DNA from: an uncultured Dorea sp.
Lineage (GTDB): Bacteria; Bacillota; Clostridia; Lachnospirales; Lachnospiraceae
Length of the DNA: 64,000 nt
Assembly (NCBI GenBank): GCA_910586965.1
Contig: CAJUMF010000012.1
Coordinates: 35,169 to 99,168, forward strand
Direction: 5' to 3'
Under the pieces are notes generated by a model that saw nothing but the letters and a program-made list of their open reading frames with translations, had not been told where the DNA came from and did not search any database. The translations under genes and the position numbers were made by a program. Shown in pieces: positions 17,261-26,060 of this stretch. How positions within the stretch are numbered: position 1 is the stretch's first letter; each line of letters begins with the position of its first letter.

Positions 17261-18655
17261 CTAAAAATATATCATAGATCCTTCCCCGGCTCCTGAGATA
17301 ATTCCTGCAATGCACAGTATAAACAACACTCCGTAAACAACACTGTTCAACACGGTCTGCCAGGGCTTGCCGCCGCTGACAAACTTTTCATATGCTCTAT
17401 GGGCAAGCGGGGTTGAAAAAAGCAGCGCAAGCACCCACAGCACTCCGTAATCAATCAGTATGGAAAATGCTCCCCCGCCTGCAAATCCCCCTCCGCCGCC
17501 TGCAAGCATAAAGCGCAGATAAGAAAATGCCCCTCCGACAGACTCACTGAAGAAAAATACCCAGCTCACCATCAAAAGTATCATGGTAAAAAACCATCGG
17601 ACCATCTTCGGCAAATTTAAAAATCTCTGTCCAATCACAAATCCTTCCAAATACAAAAGAACTGCAAAATAGATTCCCCAAAAAATAAAGGTCAGATTCA
17701 TGCCATGCCAGAACCCAATCAAAAGCCATGATGCCAGCAGGCTTAAGAATCCCATCGTACCGCCCGGATTACCGCCGCAGAGCGGAAGATATACGTAGGA
17801 ACAGAACCATTTCCAAAGGGTGGACATCCATCTGCTCCAGAAGTCCATGATTCCTGTAGATAAAAAAGGATAATTTACATTCTCCGGCAGCTCAAAGCCA
17901 AACATCCGCGCAAGTCCCGCCGCCATATCACAGTATCCCCCAAAAGAAAAAAAGATCTGAAATGCAAATGAAATGCAGCCAAGCCAGGCCCCCAGCACTG
18001 ACATCCTGCCTGCCGGAAGTGCCTGTACCGTCTCAAATATCATCCTCATTCCCTCTCCTAATATCACCTTTTTGGAAAGTCCTCTCAAAAAAAGAAGGAG
18101 CCCGTCTGAAATCTTCCCTATAGATAATTTCCGCTCGTCAATCTGTTTTTCAAATTCACTTCCCGAAACAAGCGGACCTGCAATAATCTTTGGATACATC
18201 ACGATCATAACCGCATATTTTACAATATCCTTCTGCGGCCTTATATCTTCTCTATAAATGTCGATAATATAAGCAATATTTTGAAGCATAAAAAAGGAAA
18301 CGCCCATCGGTGCGAGAACATACCGGGTATCCGCCAGATTGCTGCCCCACATCTCCAACACCTGCCCGGTATATCTGCATACCGCCAGAAGGACAACATC
18401 TGCTCCTACCGTAACAGCCATAATATTTCTGGCGCGTTTCTTACGTTTTCGATTTTTATTTAAAAGTTTTCCGCCCATATAATTCCAGACGACCGACAAA
18501 AGCAGAATACCCGTATGAAAAAGGCCGCCCCACGCATAGAAAAGTACACTAATTAAAACCAGCATAAGATTTTTGAATTTCGCTGGCGTAACATAATACA
18601 ATATAATTGAAACCGGTAAAAAAGCAAATAGAAATATCGTGCTGTCAAATGTCAT
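17261..18655 (-). CDS. MBOAT family O-acyltransferase (AlgI/DltB-like)
   Basis: A 464-residue polytopic membrane protein with about ten hydrophobic segments. The conserved MBOAT active-site His is in IGFWHGMNLTFIFWG (near 314-328), and PLCGGNPGG precedes it. It would pass acyl groups, usually acetyl from acetyl-CoA, across the membrane to a partner enzyme at the surface. The flanking genes, an SGNH-like protein 12 bases upstream and a DHHW protein 12 bases downstream, form the usual three-part acetylation unit. The target polymer (peptidoglycan, teichoic acid or capsule) cannot be told from the sequence. No D-alanine ligase gene is present, so DltB itself is unlikely. Confidence 0.88.
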   Translation of the reverse strand: MTFDSTIFLFAFLPVSIILYYVTPAKFKNLMLVLISVLFYAWGGLFHTGILLLSVVWNYMGGKLLNKNRKRKKRARNIMAVTVGADVVLLAVCRYTGQVLEMWGSNLADTRYVLAPMGVSFFMLQNIAYIIDIYREDIRPQKDIVKYAVMIVMYPKIIAGPLVSGSEFEKQIDERKLSIGKISDGLLLFLRGLSKKVILGEGMRMIFETVQALPAGRMSVLGAWLGCISFAFQIFFSFGGYCDMAAGLARMFGFELPENVNYPFLSTGIMDFWSRWMSTLWKWFCSYVYLPLCGGNPGGTMGFLSLLASWLLIGFWHGMNLTFIFWGIYFAVLLYLEGFVIGQRFLNLPKMVRWFFTMILLMVSWVFFFSESVGGAFSYLRFMLAGGGGGFAGGGAFSILIDYGVLWVLALLFSTPLAHRAYEKFVSGGKPWQTVLNSVVYGVLFILCIAGIISGAGEGSMIYF

Positions 18656-18667
18656 ATCCTCTGCTCC

Positions 18668-19483
18668 TTAAAGCTCTGCCACCTGCACCGCGCGCTTGAT
18701 CCACGCAGTATAGTATCTTTGCCTCATTCGTTTTCCGTCATCTTTATAACAATCTTCCTTCACCAAGTCGCTGTTATCGACAAATACTGCCCCCGCTTCT
18801 TTACAGACTTTCTCAAGCCGTTCATTGTATTCCGGAATATCTGCAAGACCTTCTGCCTCCTCAATCGCTTTCTGCTGCACCGGCAGTATACTGTTCACAT
18901 AGATCTTCGTATTCGGAAGCATGTCCTTCACCTGATTTAAAAATGCAGCATAATCCTCCTCGAAAATAGCCGCTCCTCCATCTTCCAGTGCTGCATCATT
19001 CGCACCTAAAAGCAAAAAGATCACCTGAGGATTTTTCTCTGTCGCCGCCTGAAGATTCTCGGCAACACCTGTCCCATCAAGATCATGAACACAAGAAGAT
19101 TCCCTGGCCAGAACAAAAGATTCCCCTAAAACCTCTTGTTCATATACACCTTGAGCAGTAAAATCGCCTAAGATCAAAGCATTCTCAAACTTCTCACTAT
19201 TCGGCCGTTTGTTTCTTTCTTCTAACTCCCGTGCCTCTTTTTCTTCCAGTGCCGACACCTCTTTTTCCACATCGCTGACCTTCACTTTATTAAGTGCTTC
19301 CAGCTTCTCTACTCCTTTTGTGATATCCGGCCGGGGATTCATCGACTTTACTCCTACAACAGCCGCACCAGCCAGAAAAAGAACAGCAACTAACACAATT
19401 GCCATCTTAAGAACCTTATCTTCACTGCTCTGTCTCGAATGTCTTTTCTTCCTTTTATTTTCTGTACGCTGATTCCTTGCCAT
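18668..19483 (-). CDS. SGNH-hydrolase-like membrane-anchored protein with missing catalytic residues
   Basis: A 271-residue protein with a basic N-terminus, one membrane segment (about 27-46), a charged helical stalk (60-95) and an SGNH fold. Block I reads LILGDFTAQG (near 103-112) where GDS is expected, so the Ser nucleophile is replaced by Phe. Block III (LLGANDA) is kept. The final DxxH block reads DGKRMRQRYY, without the His. As read, it lacks the Ser and His of a hydrolase, so it may bind substrate or serve as a scaffold. The start at 19483 follows GGAG by 9 bases; an ATG at 19501 is possible. It is the first gene of the acylation cluster. Confidence 0.8.
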   Translation of the reverse strand: MARNQRTENKRKKRHSRQSSEDKVLKMAIVLVAVLFLAGAAVVGVKSMNPRPDITKGVEKLEALNKVKVSDVEKEVSALEEKEARELEERNKRPNSEKFENALILGDFTAQGVYEQEVLGESFVLARESSCVHDLDGTGVAENLQAATEKNPQVIFLLLGANDAALEDGGAAIFEEDYAAFLNQVKDMLPNTKIYVNSILPVQQKAIEEAEGLADIPEYNERLEKVCKEAGAVFVDNSDLVKEDCYKDDGKRMRQRYYTAWIKRAVQVAEL

Positions 19484-19510
19484 ATCATCCGACTCCAACA
19501 TCTAATCTAA

Positions 19511-19539
19511 TATATAAGATATTGTACTGTTTCTGTCAA
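19511..19539 (-). promoter_or_regulatory. Promoter of the long minus-strand run beginning with the acylation genes
   Basis: Consensus TTGACA (19534-19539, minus strand) with TATATA (19511-19516) at 17-base spacing, about 27 bases upstream of the first start codon. No other promoter this strong was noticed within the run down to 9322. Confidence 0.7.
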
Positions 19540-19605
19540 TAAAAGTCAAATTATGATGCATTCTTATGAAAAGACTGTTATAATTCTAAAGAAGGAGTTT
19601 TTACA

Positions 19606-20082
19606 ATGATCATATTTAATTTAAAAACAAAAAACTGTATGCAGCATCTCCTGCTAAAAACAACTTTTGATTCTTTCTCACTCATAGAAGGCGAGATTAC
19701 CACTTACAATACCTTCCATGTTGACGGATATCTCCATAAAAGATTCTTTGAAGATGCTCCCGCAAAAGAATATTCTTCATGGGGTGACTTAAGAGAATTT
19801 TGCTTCCAGATTATCCGCGGAAAACGAACGCCATTGAATTTCCGGTTTATTCTCTCACTGCCCAGGAATGATTTTGAAGAATTCCTCCATCAACATGAAG
19901 TATCTTCTTTCCGTCCTTCAGATATTCAGGGACTCTATCTAAACTTTAAATACGACGGAACCAATCTGAAGTGTGTGACAGGTACCTCCCTGTCTCTATT
20001 TACCATGGATAAAACTCTCGAAGATACCTGGGATCATTTCGCAAGGGAATTCTTCTTAAAGCAGGAAATTGATTTTGAGTAA
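19606..20082 (+). CDS. Conserved hypothetical protein, probably DUF5721
   Basis: A 158-residue cytosolic protein without a signal peptide, starting after GAAGGAG. It contains FDSFSLIEGEITTYNTFHVDG near the start and a central RTPLNFRFILSL strand. The overall pattern resembles the DUF5721 family of Lachnospiraceae, but I cannot confirm the family assignment. It has a TATAAT at 19579-19584 and ends at a strong bidirectional terminator, so it is a single-gene unit. Function unknown. Confidence 0.7.
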   Translation: MIIFNLKTKNCMQHLLLKTTFDSFSLIEGEITTYNTFHVDGYLHKRFFEDAPAKEYSSWGDLREFCFQIIRGKRTPLNFRFILSLPRNDFEEFLHQHEVSSFRPSDIQGLYLNFKYDGTNLKCVTGTSLSLFTMDKTLEDTWDHFAREFFLKQEIDFE

Positions 20083-20092
20083 TTCTATATCT

Positions 20093-20131
20093 AAAATAAG
20101 GCAGACATATTTCGTGTCTGCCCTTATTTTA
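20093..20131. terminator. Bidirectional terminator between convergent genes
   Basis: An almost perfect hairpin: AAAATAAGGCAGACA at 20093-20107 pairs with TGTCTGCC(C)TTATTTT, with A and T runs on opposite sides. It serves both the gene ending at 20082 and the C39-like peptidase ending at 20140. Confidence 0.85.
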
Positions 20132-20139
20132 TACATATG

Positions 20140-21066
20140 CTAATCCATCTTGTATACCCACATGGATTTAATCTGATCCTTAATTTTAGAATACTTCCAT
20201 GTCTTATCGCTATTCTTTTGACTAAAGGGATCGTTCACTTTTACTTTTCCATTCTTATACTTCGTCAGTACAATAAAATGTCCCTTTTTCGTAAAATCTC
20301 CAGGACCCACACTGCAAATGATCGGATGCCCTGCTTTCAGTTCTTTGGATACAAAATCTTCTGAAACATCTCCGCCGTAAGAAGTTATCCCCCAGTGTTT
20401 TGCAGCCTCGCTCATAAGCTCCCAGTATGTGTTGTTATTCTCATCGATATACCCTTTTTTCTCACTGTACCTGGCAACCTTCACAGGCGTCACGGATGCA
20501 TCTCCGGTCAAGCCTGAAATCACCATCGACATAGCAGTCGGCCCGCAGCCGCAACTGGCTATAAATCCCGTACCATAAGACGCATGTCCCCACCTTTCAT
20601 CCCACTGGAGAAGCTGGGGGATTTCTCCTTTTTTGAGGTCATCACTCACGACTTTAGCCGCCGGATTATTTTTATTTTCAGCAAAATGCTCAACAAAATC
20701 TACGGTCTCTTTATTCTTCTTGAGAAGAGATGTTATATCCTCCGGGTATCCTGCCTGCCTTGCCTCTTCTCTTACACGCTTTATTCTTTCCTTCAGAGTC
20801 TCCTGGTCCGCCGCGGTACCGATGGCAGATTCTTCCATCTTCTTCGCAGCATCAGCAGAAACCTGTTCCTTCTGTCCCTTCTGCTCTGTCTTCGCAGCAT
20901 CAGCCGCCGCCTTTTTTTGCTCAGCAGCTTTTGAATTATACGTAACCACCAGAACAATCAGCAAAATAACCAAAACGCCACACATGTAGAGCTGTCTTTT
21001 TACTTCCTGTCTCCTCTTTCGGTTTCTTATTCTCTGGCGTTCTTTAGGTGTAATATGTTCTCTCAT
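20140..21066 (-). CDS. Membrane-anchored C39-like cysteine peptidase
   Basis: A 308-residue protein with a basic N-terminus, one membrane segment (LYMCGVLVILLIVLVVTY, about 26-43), an Ala/Lys-rich stalk and a C-terminal papain-like domain of the C39-like type. The catalytic Cys lies in ASCGCGPTAMSM, the His in GHFIVLTKY and the Asp/Asn in VKVNDPFS. The domain is extracytoplasmic. The start at 21066 has GAGAGGAAG upstream; a longer frame to 21102 has no ribosome site. Unlike bacteriocin exporters it carries no ABC transporter part, so a surface peptidase or amidase role is more likely. Confidence 0.85.
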   Translation of the reverse strand: MREHITPKERQRIRNRKRRQEVKRQLYMCGVLVILLIVLVVTYNSKAAEQKKAAADAAKTEQKGQKEQVSADAAKKMEESAIGTAADQETLKERIKRVREEARQAGYPEDITSLLKKNKETVDFVEHFAENKNNPAAKVVSDDLKKGEIPQLLQWDERWGHASYGTGFIASCGCGPTAMSMVISGLTGDASVTPVKVARYSEKKGYIDENNNTYWELMSEAAKHWGITSYGGDVSEDFVSKELKAGHPIICSVGPGDFTKKGHFIVLTKYKNGKVKVNDPFSQKNSDKTWKYSKIKDQIKSMWVYKMD

Positions 21067-21093
21067 ATCATCTTCCTCTCCTGCTCGCAGATT

Positions 21094-21122
21094 ATTATAC
21101 AATATACCTTTCCTGAATACAA
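21094..21122 (-). promoter_or_regulatory. Promoter of the C39-like peptidase gene
   Basis: On the minus strand TTGTAT (21117-21122) and TATAAT (21094-21099) are 17 bases apart, shortly upstream of the start at 21066. Confidence 0.65.
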
Positions 21123-21185
21123 CTTTTAAAACTTATAATATTCTTAATTTTTTATCTCTTCCCTTTGCCGTACTTACCCATTTTC

Positions 21186-21214
21186 TTGCCATTTATCTCC
21201 GCGTGTGATATATT
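21186..21214 (+). promoter_or_regulatory. Promoter of the esterase/ATP-grasp operon
   Basis: TTGCCA (21186-21191) and TATATT (21209-21214) at 17-base spacing, about 36 bases before the first start codon. The hexamers are near consensus. Confidence 0.65.
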
Positions 21215-21249
21215 TTGAGTGTAGACATTTCAGGGAGGTGTTTATTATT

Positions 21250-22011
21250 ATGGTAAATACATGGGACATAACGATACCGGAACTGACAGACAAAGAGACA
21301 CGAAAAGCATATATATATCTTCCGGATGATTATAAGTACGAAACTTCAAAAAAATATCCTGTTCTCTACATGTTTGACGGACATAATGTTTTTTTTGATT
21401 CCCATGCTACTTATGGAAAGTGCTGGGGAATGAAGGAATATATGGATGATACGGCCACTCCTCTTATCATTGTTGCTATAGAGTGTAATCACAGCCCGGA
21501 TTTCGGAAGACTGAAAGAATATTCGCCCTTCGATTTTTCCGCTCCCCAGTTTGGGAGAATCACCGGAAAAGGGAATATAACAATGGACTGGTTCATACAT
21601 ACCCTAAAACCAGAAATTGACAAAACCTACCGCACGCTTTCCGGCAGAGAACACACTTTTATTGCAGGAAGTTCCATGGGCGGGCTTATGAGTCTCTATG
21701 CAGTCCTCGAATATAACCATATATTCTCAAGGGCAGGTGTTCTCTCCCCCTCACTCTGGACAAACTTCCGGGAAATCGAACGAATGATCCGGACTGCCCG
21801 CATAAAAAAAGATACCGTTATCTATATGGATTACGGCGAGGAAGAGATGGGCTCACATCCCGGTATGAGACAACTTTTCAAACGAACATGCGATATGTTG
21901 CTCGACAAGCACATTCTTCTGACAGACCGGCTAATCCCCGGCGGAACTCACTGTGAGGCAAGCTGGGAAAAACAGCTTCCTTTTCTCATTCACACACTGA
22001 TGTATCAGTAA
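21250..22011 (+). CDS. Alpha/beta-hydrolase esterase (esterase D / enterochelin-esterase-like)
   Basis: A 253-residue cytosolic serine esterase. The nucleophile elbow is AGSSMGGLMS (Ser near 141) and the closing His is in GGTHCEASWEKQLP. The N-terminal beta strands (RKAYIYLPDDYKYETSKKYPVLYMFDGHN) are typical of the esterase D group. The start at 21250 follows GGAGGTG; an upstream in-frame ATG at 21205 has no ribosome site. It is the first of three closely spaced genes (15 and 36 bases apart). The substrate is not evident. Confidence 0.88.
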   Translation: MVNTWDITIPELTDKETRKAYIYLPDDYKYETSKKYPVLYMFDGHNVFFDSHATYGKCWGMKEYMDDTATPLIIVAIECNHSPDFGRLKEYSPFDFSAPQFGRITGKGNITMDWFIHTLKPEIDKTYRTLSGREHTFIAGSSMGGLMSLYAVLEYNHIFSRAGVLSPSLWTNFREIERMIRTARIKKDTVIYMDYGEEEMGSHPGMRQLFKRTCDMLLDKHILLTDRLIPGGTHCEASWEKQLPFLIHTLMYQ

Positions 22012-22026
22012 AAGAAAGGCGATCAT

Positions 22027-22785
22027 ATGAAAACAGATTATTTTAAACACTACAGCCCGGCACTCGGGCGGGATATGGAATGTAAAATCTACGGACATGC
22101 AGGACGGCCTGTAATTTATATTCCCTGCCAGGACGGCAGATTTTATGACTTTGAAAATTTTAAGATGACAGACGCGTGGGCGCCATGGATTGACTCGGGA
22201 CAGGTTATGATCATTTCTATTGACACGATAGATAAAGAAACCTGGTCAAACAAATGGGATGATCCCCGGCAGCGTATCTGCCGCTATGAAGATTGGATTC
22301 GCTACATCTCTGACGAATTGGTTCCTTTCGTGCGCAATATTACGAATGAACGCAACGGTTGGGAAGGTTATCCCGGTGTAATGGTGACCGGCTGCAGTCT
22401 TGGTGCCACCCATGCTGCCAACCTTTTCTTCCGCCGTCCTGATCTGTTTGACGGATTGTTGGCATTGAGCGGAATCTATTCCGCAGAATATGGATTTGAC
22501 TGTTATATGGACGGGCTTGTCTACAATAACTCGCCGCTCCATTATCTTCCCAATATGCCCAAAGATCATCCTTACATCGACCTGTATAACCGTAAAAAAG
22601 CGATTATCTGTGTAGGTCTTGGAGCATGGGAGATTCCTGATTCCACCAGGCAGCTCCATCATGTCTTAATGGACAAAGGCATCAACGCATGGGTAGATTA
22701 TTGGGGATATGACTGTTCTCATGACTGGTACTGGTGGTACAAACAGGTAGATTACTTTGTACCATACCTTCTCGGACAAATGTAA
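22027..22785 (+). CDS. Second alpha/beta-hydrolase esterase
   Basis: A 252-residue serine hydrolase of the same superfamily as its neighbour but a different branch. The nucleophile elbow is TGCSLGATHAAN (Ser near 124) and a late His lies in YDCSHDWYWWYKQ. It has no signal peptide. A poly-aromatic C-terminus and PVIYIPCQDGRFYDFENF near the start are typical of a Firmicutes esterase family annotated only in general terms. Two different esterases in tandem with an ATP-grasp enzyme suggest a small-molecule pathway with ester or amide intermediates (inference). Confidence 0.85.
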   Translation: MKTDYFKHYSPALGRDMECKIYGHAGRPVIYIPCQDGRFYDFENFKMTDAWAPWIDSGQVMIISIDTIDKETWSNKWDDPRQRICRYEDWIRYISDELVPFVRNITNERNGWEGYPGVMVTGCSLGATHAANLFFRRPDLFDGLLALSGIYSAEYGFDCYMDGLVYNNSPLHYLPNMPKDHPYIDLYNRKKAIICVGLGAWEIPDSTRQLHHVLMDKGINAWVDYWGYDCSHDWYWWYKQVDYFVPYLLGQM

Positions 22786-22821
22786 AGCAAAATTTTATAA
22801 TAATACCAAGGAGAATCTTTT

Positions 22822-24024
22822 ATGAAAAATTTTATCTTTATCTCCCCTAATTTTCCTACAAATTATTGGTTGTTCTGCAGGGAGTTAAAAAACAACGGAA
22901 TGAATGTTCTTGGAATCGGTGACCAGCCCTTTGATGAGCTCTCCGATGATTTAAAGAACAGCTTAAACGAATATTACAAGGTCAGCAGCTTAGAAAACTA
23001 TGAAGAAGTGTACCGAGGTGTTGCTTTCTTGATCTTTAAACATGGAAAGATTGATTGGTTAGAATCCAACAATGAATACTGGCTTGAGCAGGATGCGCGC
23101 CTTCGCACGGAATTCCACATTACCAGCGGCTTTCAGGTTGAGGATATGCCGAGGATCAAATACAAGTCAAAGATGAAAGAATACTACCAAAAGGCCGGCA
23201 TTCCTACAGCTCGTTACCATCTGGTGGATGATTTGGACGGATGCAGAGCATTCATTGAAGAAGTAGGCTATCCTGTGGTTGCCAAACCGGACAACGGTGT
23301 CGGCGCCTCTCATACATTCAAGCTCCAAAGTGATGCCGAGTTAGCTTCATTCTTTGAGGCTATGCTGCCAGGCGTCACCTACATTATGGAAGAATTCATT
23401 GACGGTGAAGTGTGTTCCTACGATGCCGTCATAGACTCCAACGGAGAGCCCATGTTCGAAACCGGCAATGTTACCCCTTACTCGATCATGGATATTGTAA
23501 ATCAAGGGGGAAATCTTGTGTACTACATTGTAAAAACACTTTCTCCTGATGTAAAAGATGCAGGACGCAGGACTGTTAAAAGCTTCGGCGTAAAAAACCG
23601 CTTTATACACTTCGAATTTTTCCGCCTTCTAAAAGCTCACAAAGGGCTTGGAAAAAAAGGCGACGTTATCGCCCTGGAAGTAAACATGCGCCCATGCGGC
23701 GGCTTTACCCCTGACATGATCAACTTCAGCCACAACACAAACATATATAAAATATGGGCCGACATGATTGCGTTCGACCACTCTACAATACCGGCCGGGA
23801 AAGACTGTTTCTGCGCTTATGCCGGACGCCGGGACGGCAAAGATTTTGCTCTGAGCCACGAAGAGATACTGGAAAAATACAATGGCTGTCTAAAGATGGT
23901 GGACCGCATCCCGGATGTACTCTCCGGAGCTATGGGAAATCAGATGTATGTTGCCACTTTTCCCTCCAGAACAAAGATGGATGCATTTTACAATGATGTA
24001 CTGGGATACAAAAAAGAGAGTTAA
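22822..24024 (+). CDS. ATP-grasp domain carboxylate-amine/thiol ligase
   Basis: A 400-residue ATP-grasp enzyme. The N-terminal Rossmann-like domain (FIFISPNFPTNYWLFCRELKNNG) is followed by the central lid with YPVVAKPDNGVGASHTFKL (near 150-168), the EEFIDGEV strand and the metal-binding end IALEVNMRPCGGFTPDM. Such enzymes join a carboxylate, through an acyl-phosphate, to an amine or thiol. The substrate is unknown. AAGGAGAATC precedes the ATG. It closes the three-gene operon and ends at a terminator. Confidence 0.9.
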   Translation: MKNFIFISPNFPTNYWLFCRELKNNGMNVLGIGDQPFDELSDDLKNSLNEYYKVSSLENYEEVYRGVAFLIFKHGKIDWLESNNEYWLEQDARLRTEFHITSGFQVEDMPRIKYKSKMKEYYQKAGIPTARYHLVDDLDGCRAFIEEVGYPVVAKPDNGVGASHTFKLQSDAELASFFEAMLPGVTYIMEEFIDGEVCSYDAVIDSNGEPMFETGNVTPYSIMDIVNQGGNLVYYIVKTLSPDVKDAGRRTVKSFGVKNRFIHFEFFRLLKAHKGLGKKGDVIALEVNMRPCGGFTPDMINFSHNTNIYKIWADMIAFDHSTIPAGKDCFCAYAGRRDGKDFALSHEEILEKYNGCLKMVDRIPDVLSGAMGNQMYVATFPSRTKMDAFYNDVLGYKKES

Positions 24025-24028
24025 AAAA

Positions 24029-24075
24029 ATGCCGCAAACGCATTCCGAAAAAATGTTTTGCGGCACTCTTTTTCT
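24029..24075. terminator. Bidirectional terminator between the ATP-grasp gene and dtd
   Basis: GCCGCAAAC (from 24031) pairs with GTTTTGCGGC (to 24064). A run of A stands before it and CTCTTTTTC after it, so it can serve both convergent genes. Confidence 0.8.
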
Positions 24076-24081
24076 ATCTCA

Positions 24082-24528
24082 TTACAAAGTTTCCGAGTCA
24101 AGAATAATAGTAAACGGCCCGTCATTTACAAGACTTACTTTCATATCTGCTCCGAATTCTCCCCTCTCCACTACAGACACTTGTTCCTTACACTTCTCAA
24201 TAATATACTCATACATCTTTGCTGCATCTTCCGGCGCTCCTGCCTCAATAAAGCTTGGTCGGTTTCCCTTTTTGCAATTGGCGTACAACGTAAACTGAGA
24301 GATGAGAAGCAATTCTCCGCCTACACTGTCCAGTGACAAATTCGTCTTTCCGTTTTCATCTTCAAAGATGCGGAGTCCCAGCATCTTTTTTACCATCCTG
24401 TCAGCAATCTCCCTTGTATCGGAATCACTGACACCGATAAGCACCATGAATCCTCTGCCAATCTTTCCCAGCGTCTCTCCATCTACTTTAACTTCACTTT
24501 CTGACACTCTCTGAATCACAAATCTCAT
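24082..24528 (-). CDS. dtd: D-aminoacyl-tRNA deacylase
   Basis: A 148-residue enzyme that removes D-amino acids, and Gly from mischarged tRNA-Ala, from tRNA. The two family signatures are present: SQFTLYANCKKGNRPSF and the Gly-Pro motif in VNDGPFTIIL. Length is standard. It begins 3 bases after the permease gene at the end of the sulfate/PAPS run, so it is probably the last gene of that transcript. The functional link is not obvious. Confidence 0.95.
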   Translation of the reverse strand: MRFVIQRVSESEVKVDGETLGKIGRGFMVLIGVSDSDTREIADRMVKKMLGLRIFEDENGKTNLSLDSVGGELLLISQFTLYANCKKGNRPSFIEAGAPEDAAKMYEYIIEKCKEQVSVVERGEFGADMKVSLVNDGPFTIILDSETL

Positions 24529-24531
24529 ATT

Positions 24532-25317
24532 CTACAATCCTCTTTTCTGATATATGTGCTTTTCCAGTTTCCGAAAGACAATCTGGTCAATCAATATCCC
24601 TATAAGTACAATGACGATCATCACAAGCATTACCTGATTGATATCCGCAAGGTTCCTGCCTTCAATCAATGTCTGTCCCAGCCCGATACAGGTAGTCATC
24701 ACTTCTCCTGACATAAGCGCACGCCATGCAAAAGACCATCCCTGCTTCAATCCTGAGACTAATTCCGGCAGACTGGCAGGCAGGATAACCTCCCGGTATA
24801 TCTGTCTGGAATTGGCCCCCATCGTCAATGCCGCTTTTTTATAAATCTTCGGGACATTATGAATTGCATTATCCGCTGCAATAGCCATACTGAACGCAGA
24901 ACCCATGACCACGACAAAGATGATCGCCTGCTGCGTCAATCCGAACCAGAGAATGGAAAACGGAACCCAGCAGACGCTGGGCAAAGTCTGCACACCCATC
25001 ACCAACGGCCGCAAGTTCCGATGCAGATAATCAAAATGATTCATGAGAAATCCCAGAAAACACCCAAGTACAACTGAGATCACATACCCCGAAACACCTC
25101 TTAAGATGCTGTAGCCAACTGCTTTAATAAGAGAGGCATCTGCCAACAAAAGATACAGACTTTTTACGACTCCTGACGGTGACGGCATCGCATACGGCTT
25201 CCATATCGAAAGGATATCAACGCCTATCACATACAACACCTGCCAAAGCAGCAGCACGCCACCCAAAAAGATAAGCTCTGACATAAATTTTGTGCGAAAT
25301 ACACCTTTTGTTTTCAT
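24532..25317 (-). CDS. ABC transporter permease, sulfonate/nitrate/taurine-type
   Basis: A 261-residue inner-membrane protein with about six hydrophobic segments and the coupling EAA-like loop (AALTMGANSRQIYREVILPASLPELVSGL). It belongs to the SsuC/TauC/NrtB group. The start at 25317 follows AAAGGTG; it overlaps the ATPase gene by four bases. With the ATPase and lipoprotein upstream it forms an importer. In this context the likely cargo is a sulfur oxyanion or sulfonate that feeds CysD/CysNC (inference). Confidence 0.88.
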   Translation of the reverse strand: MKTKGVFRTKFMSELIFLGGVLLLWQVLYVIGVDILSIWKPYAMPSPSGVVKSLYLLLADASLIKAVGYSILRGVSGYVISVVLGCFLGFLMNHFDYLHRNLRPLVMGVQTLPSVCWVPFSILWFGLTQQAIIFVVVMGSAFSMAIAADNAIHNVPKIYKKAALTMGANSRQIYREVILPASLPELVSGLKQGWSFAWRALMSGEVMTTCIGLGQTLIEGRNLADINQVMLVMIVIVLIGILIDQIVFRKLEKHIYQKRGL

Positions 25318-26054
25318 GGGCACACCTTTCCTTCTACTTTTTCCAGGATTTTATGACGATACTCCACAAACTTCTCATCATAAACATAACGCGGACGCTC
25401 CAGTTCCACGGAGACAATATCTGTAATGCCGGCAGGCGACATCACAACCACGCGGTCTGCCAGATACACAGCCTCTTCCACGCTATGTGTGATAAACAGG
25501 ACCGTACGCTTTGTTTTCATCCATATCTCTTGAAGTTCTTCCCTGAGACGATTCGATGTCTGCTTGTCCAATGCCGAAAACGGCTCATCCATAAGAAGTA
25601 TCTCTGAATCCAGCGTCAGCGCCCTTGCAAGCGCCACTCTCTGGCGCATCCCCCCGGAGAGCTGATGAATGGCATAGTTCTTGTATTCTTCCAGTCCCAC
25701 CATGCGAAGATACGTAAGCGCCCTTTCCTCTTGCTCATTCTGCGGGAATCCGGCAAGCTTCATACCGAATTCCACATTCTGTATCACATTCATCCACGGA
25801 AACAATGCATGTTCCTGAAACATTACGATACGGTCAGCCCCAGGTCCCGTAACCGGATGTGAATTCAGCAGGATCTCTCCCTCTGTAGGCTTTTCCAGCC
25901 CTGCTATAAGATTCAGCAAAGTACTTTTCCCACATCCGCTCTGTCCTACAACACAGACAAACTCTCCCTTATCTATCTCGAGATTAATCTCGTTTAAAAC
26001 ATCCTCTTTCGAGTCTTCAAATACCTTGCTTACATTCCTTAACACTAAAGACAC
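25314..26054 (-). CDS. ABC transporter ATP-binding protein, sulfonate/nitrate/taurine-type
   Basis: A 246-residue ATPase with Walker A GQSGCGKST (near 38), Q-loop, signature LSGGMRQRVALARAL, Walker B ILLMDEPFSALD and the switch His in FITHSVEEAV. It matches SsuB/TauB. The start is GTG at 26054, preceded by AAAGGA. It lies 6 bases after the binding-protein gene and overlaps the permease gene. Confidence 0.92.
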   Translation of the reverse strand: MSLVLRNVSKVFEDSKEDVLNEINLEIDKGEFVCVVGQSGCGKSTLLNLIAGLEKPTEGEILLNSHPVTGPGADRIVMFQEHALFPWMNVIQNVEFGMKLAGFPQNEQEERALTYLRMVGLEEYKNYAIHQLSGGMRQRVALARALTLDSEILLMDEPFSALDKQTSNRLREELQEIWMKTKRTVLFITHSVEEAVYLADRVVVMSPAGITDIVSVELERPRYVYDEKFVEYRHKILEKVEGKVCP

Positions 26055-26060
26055 GGTAGA

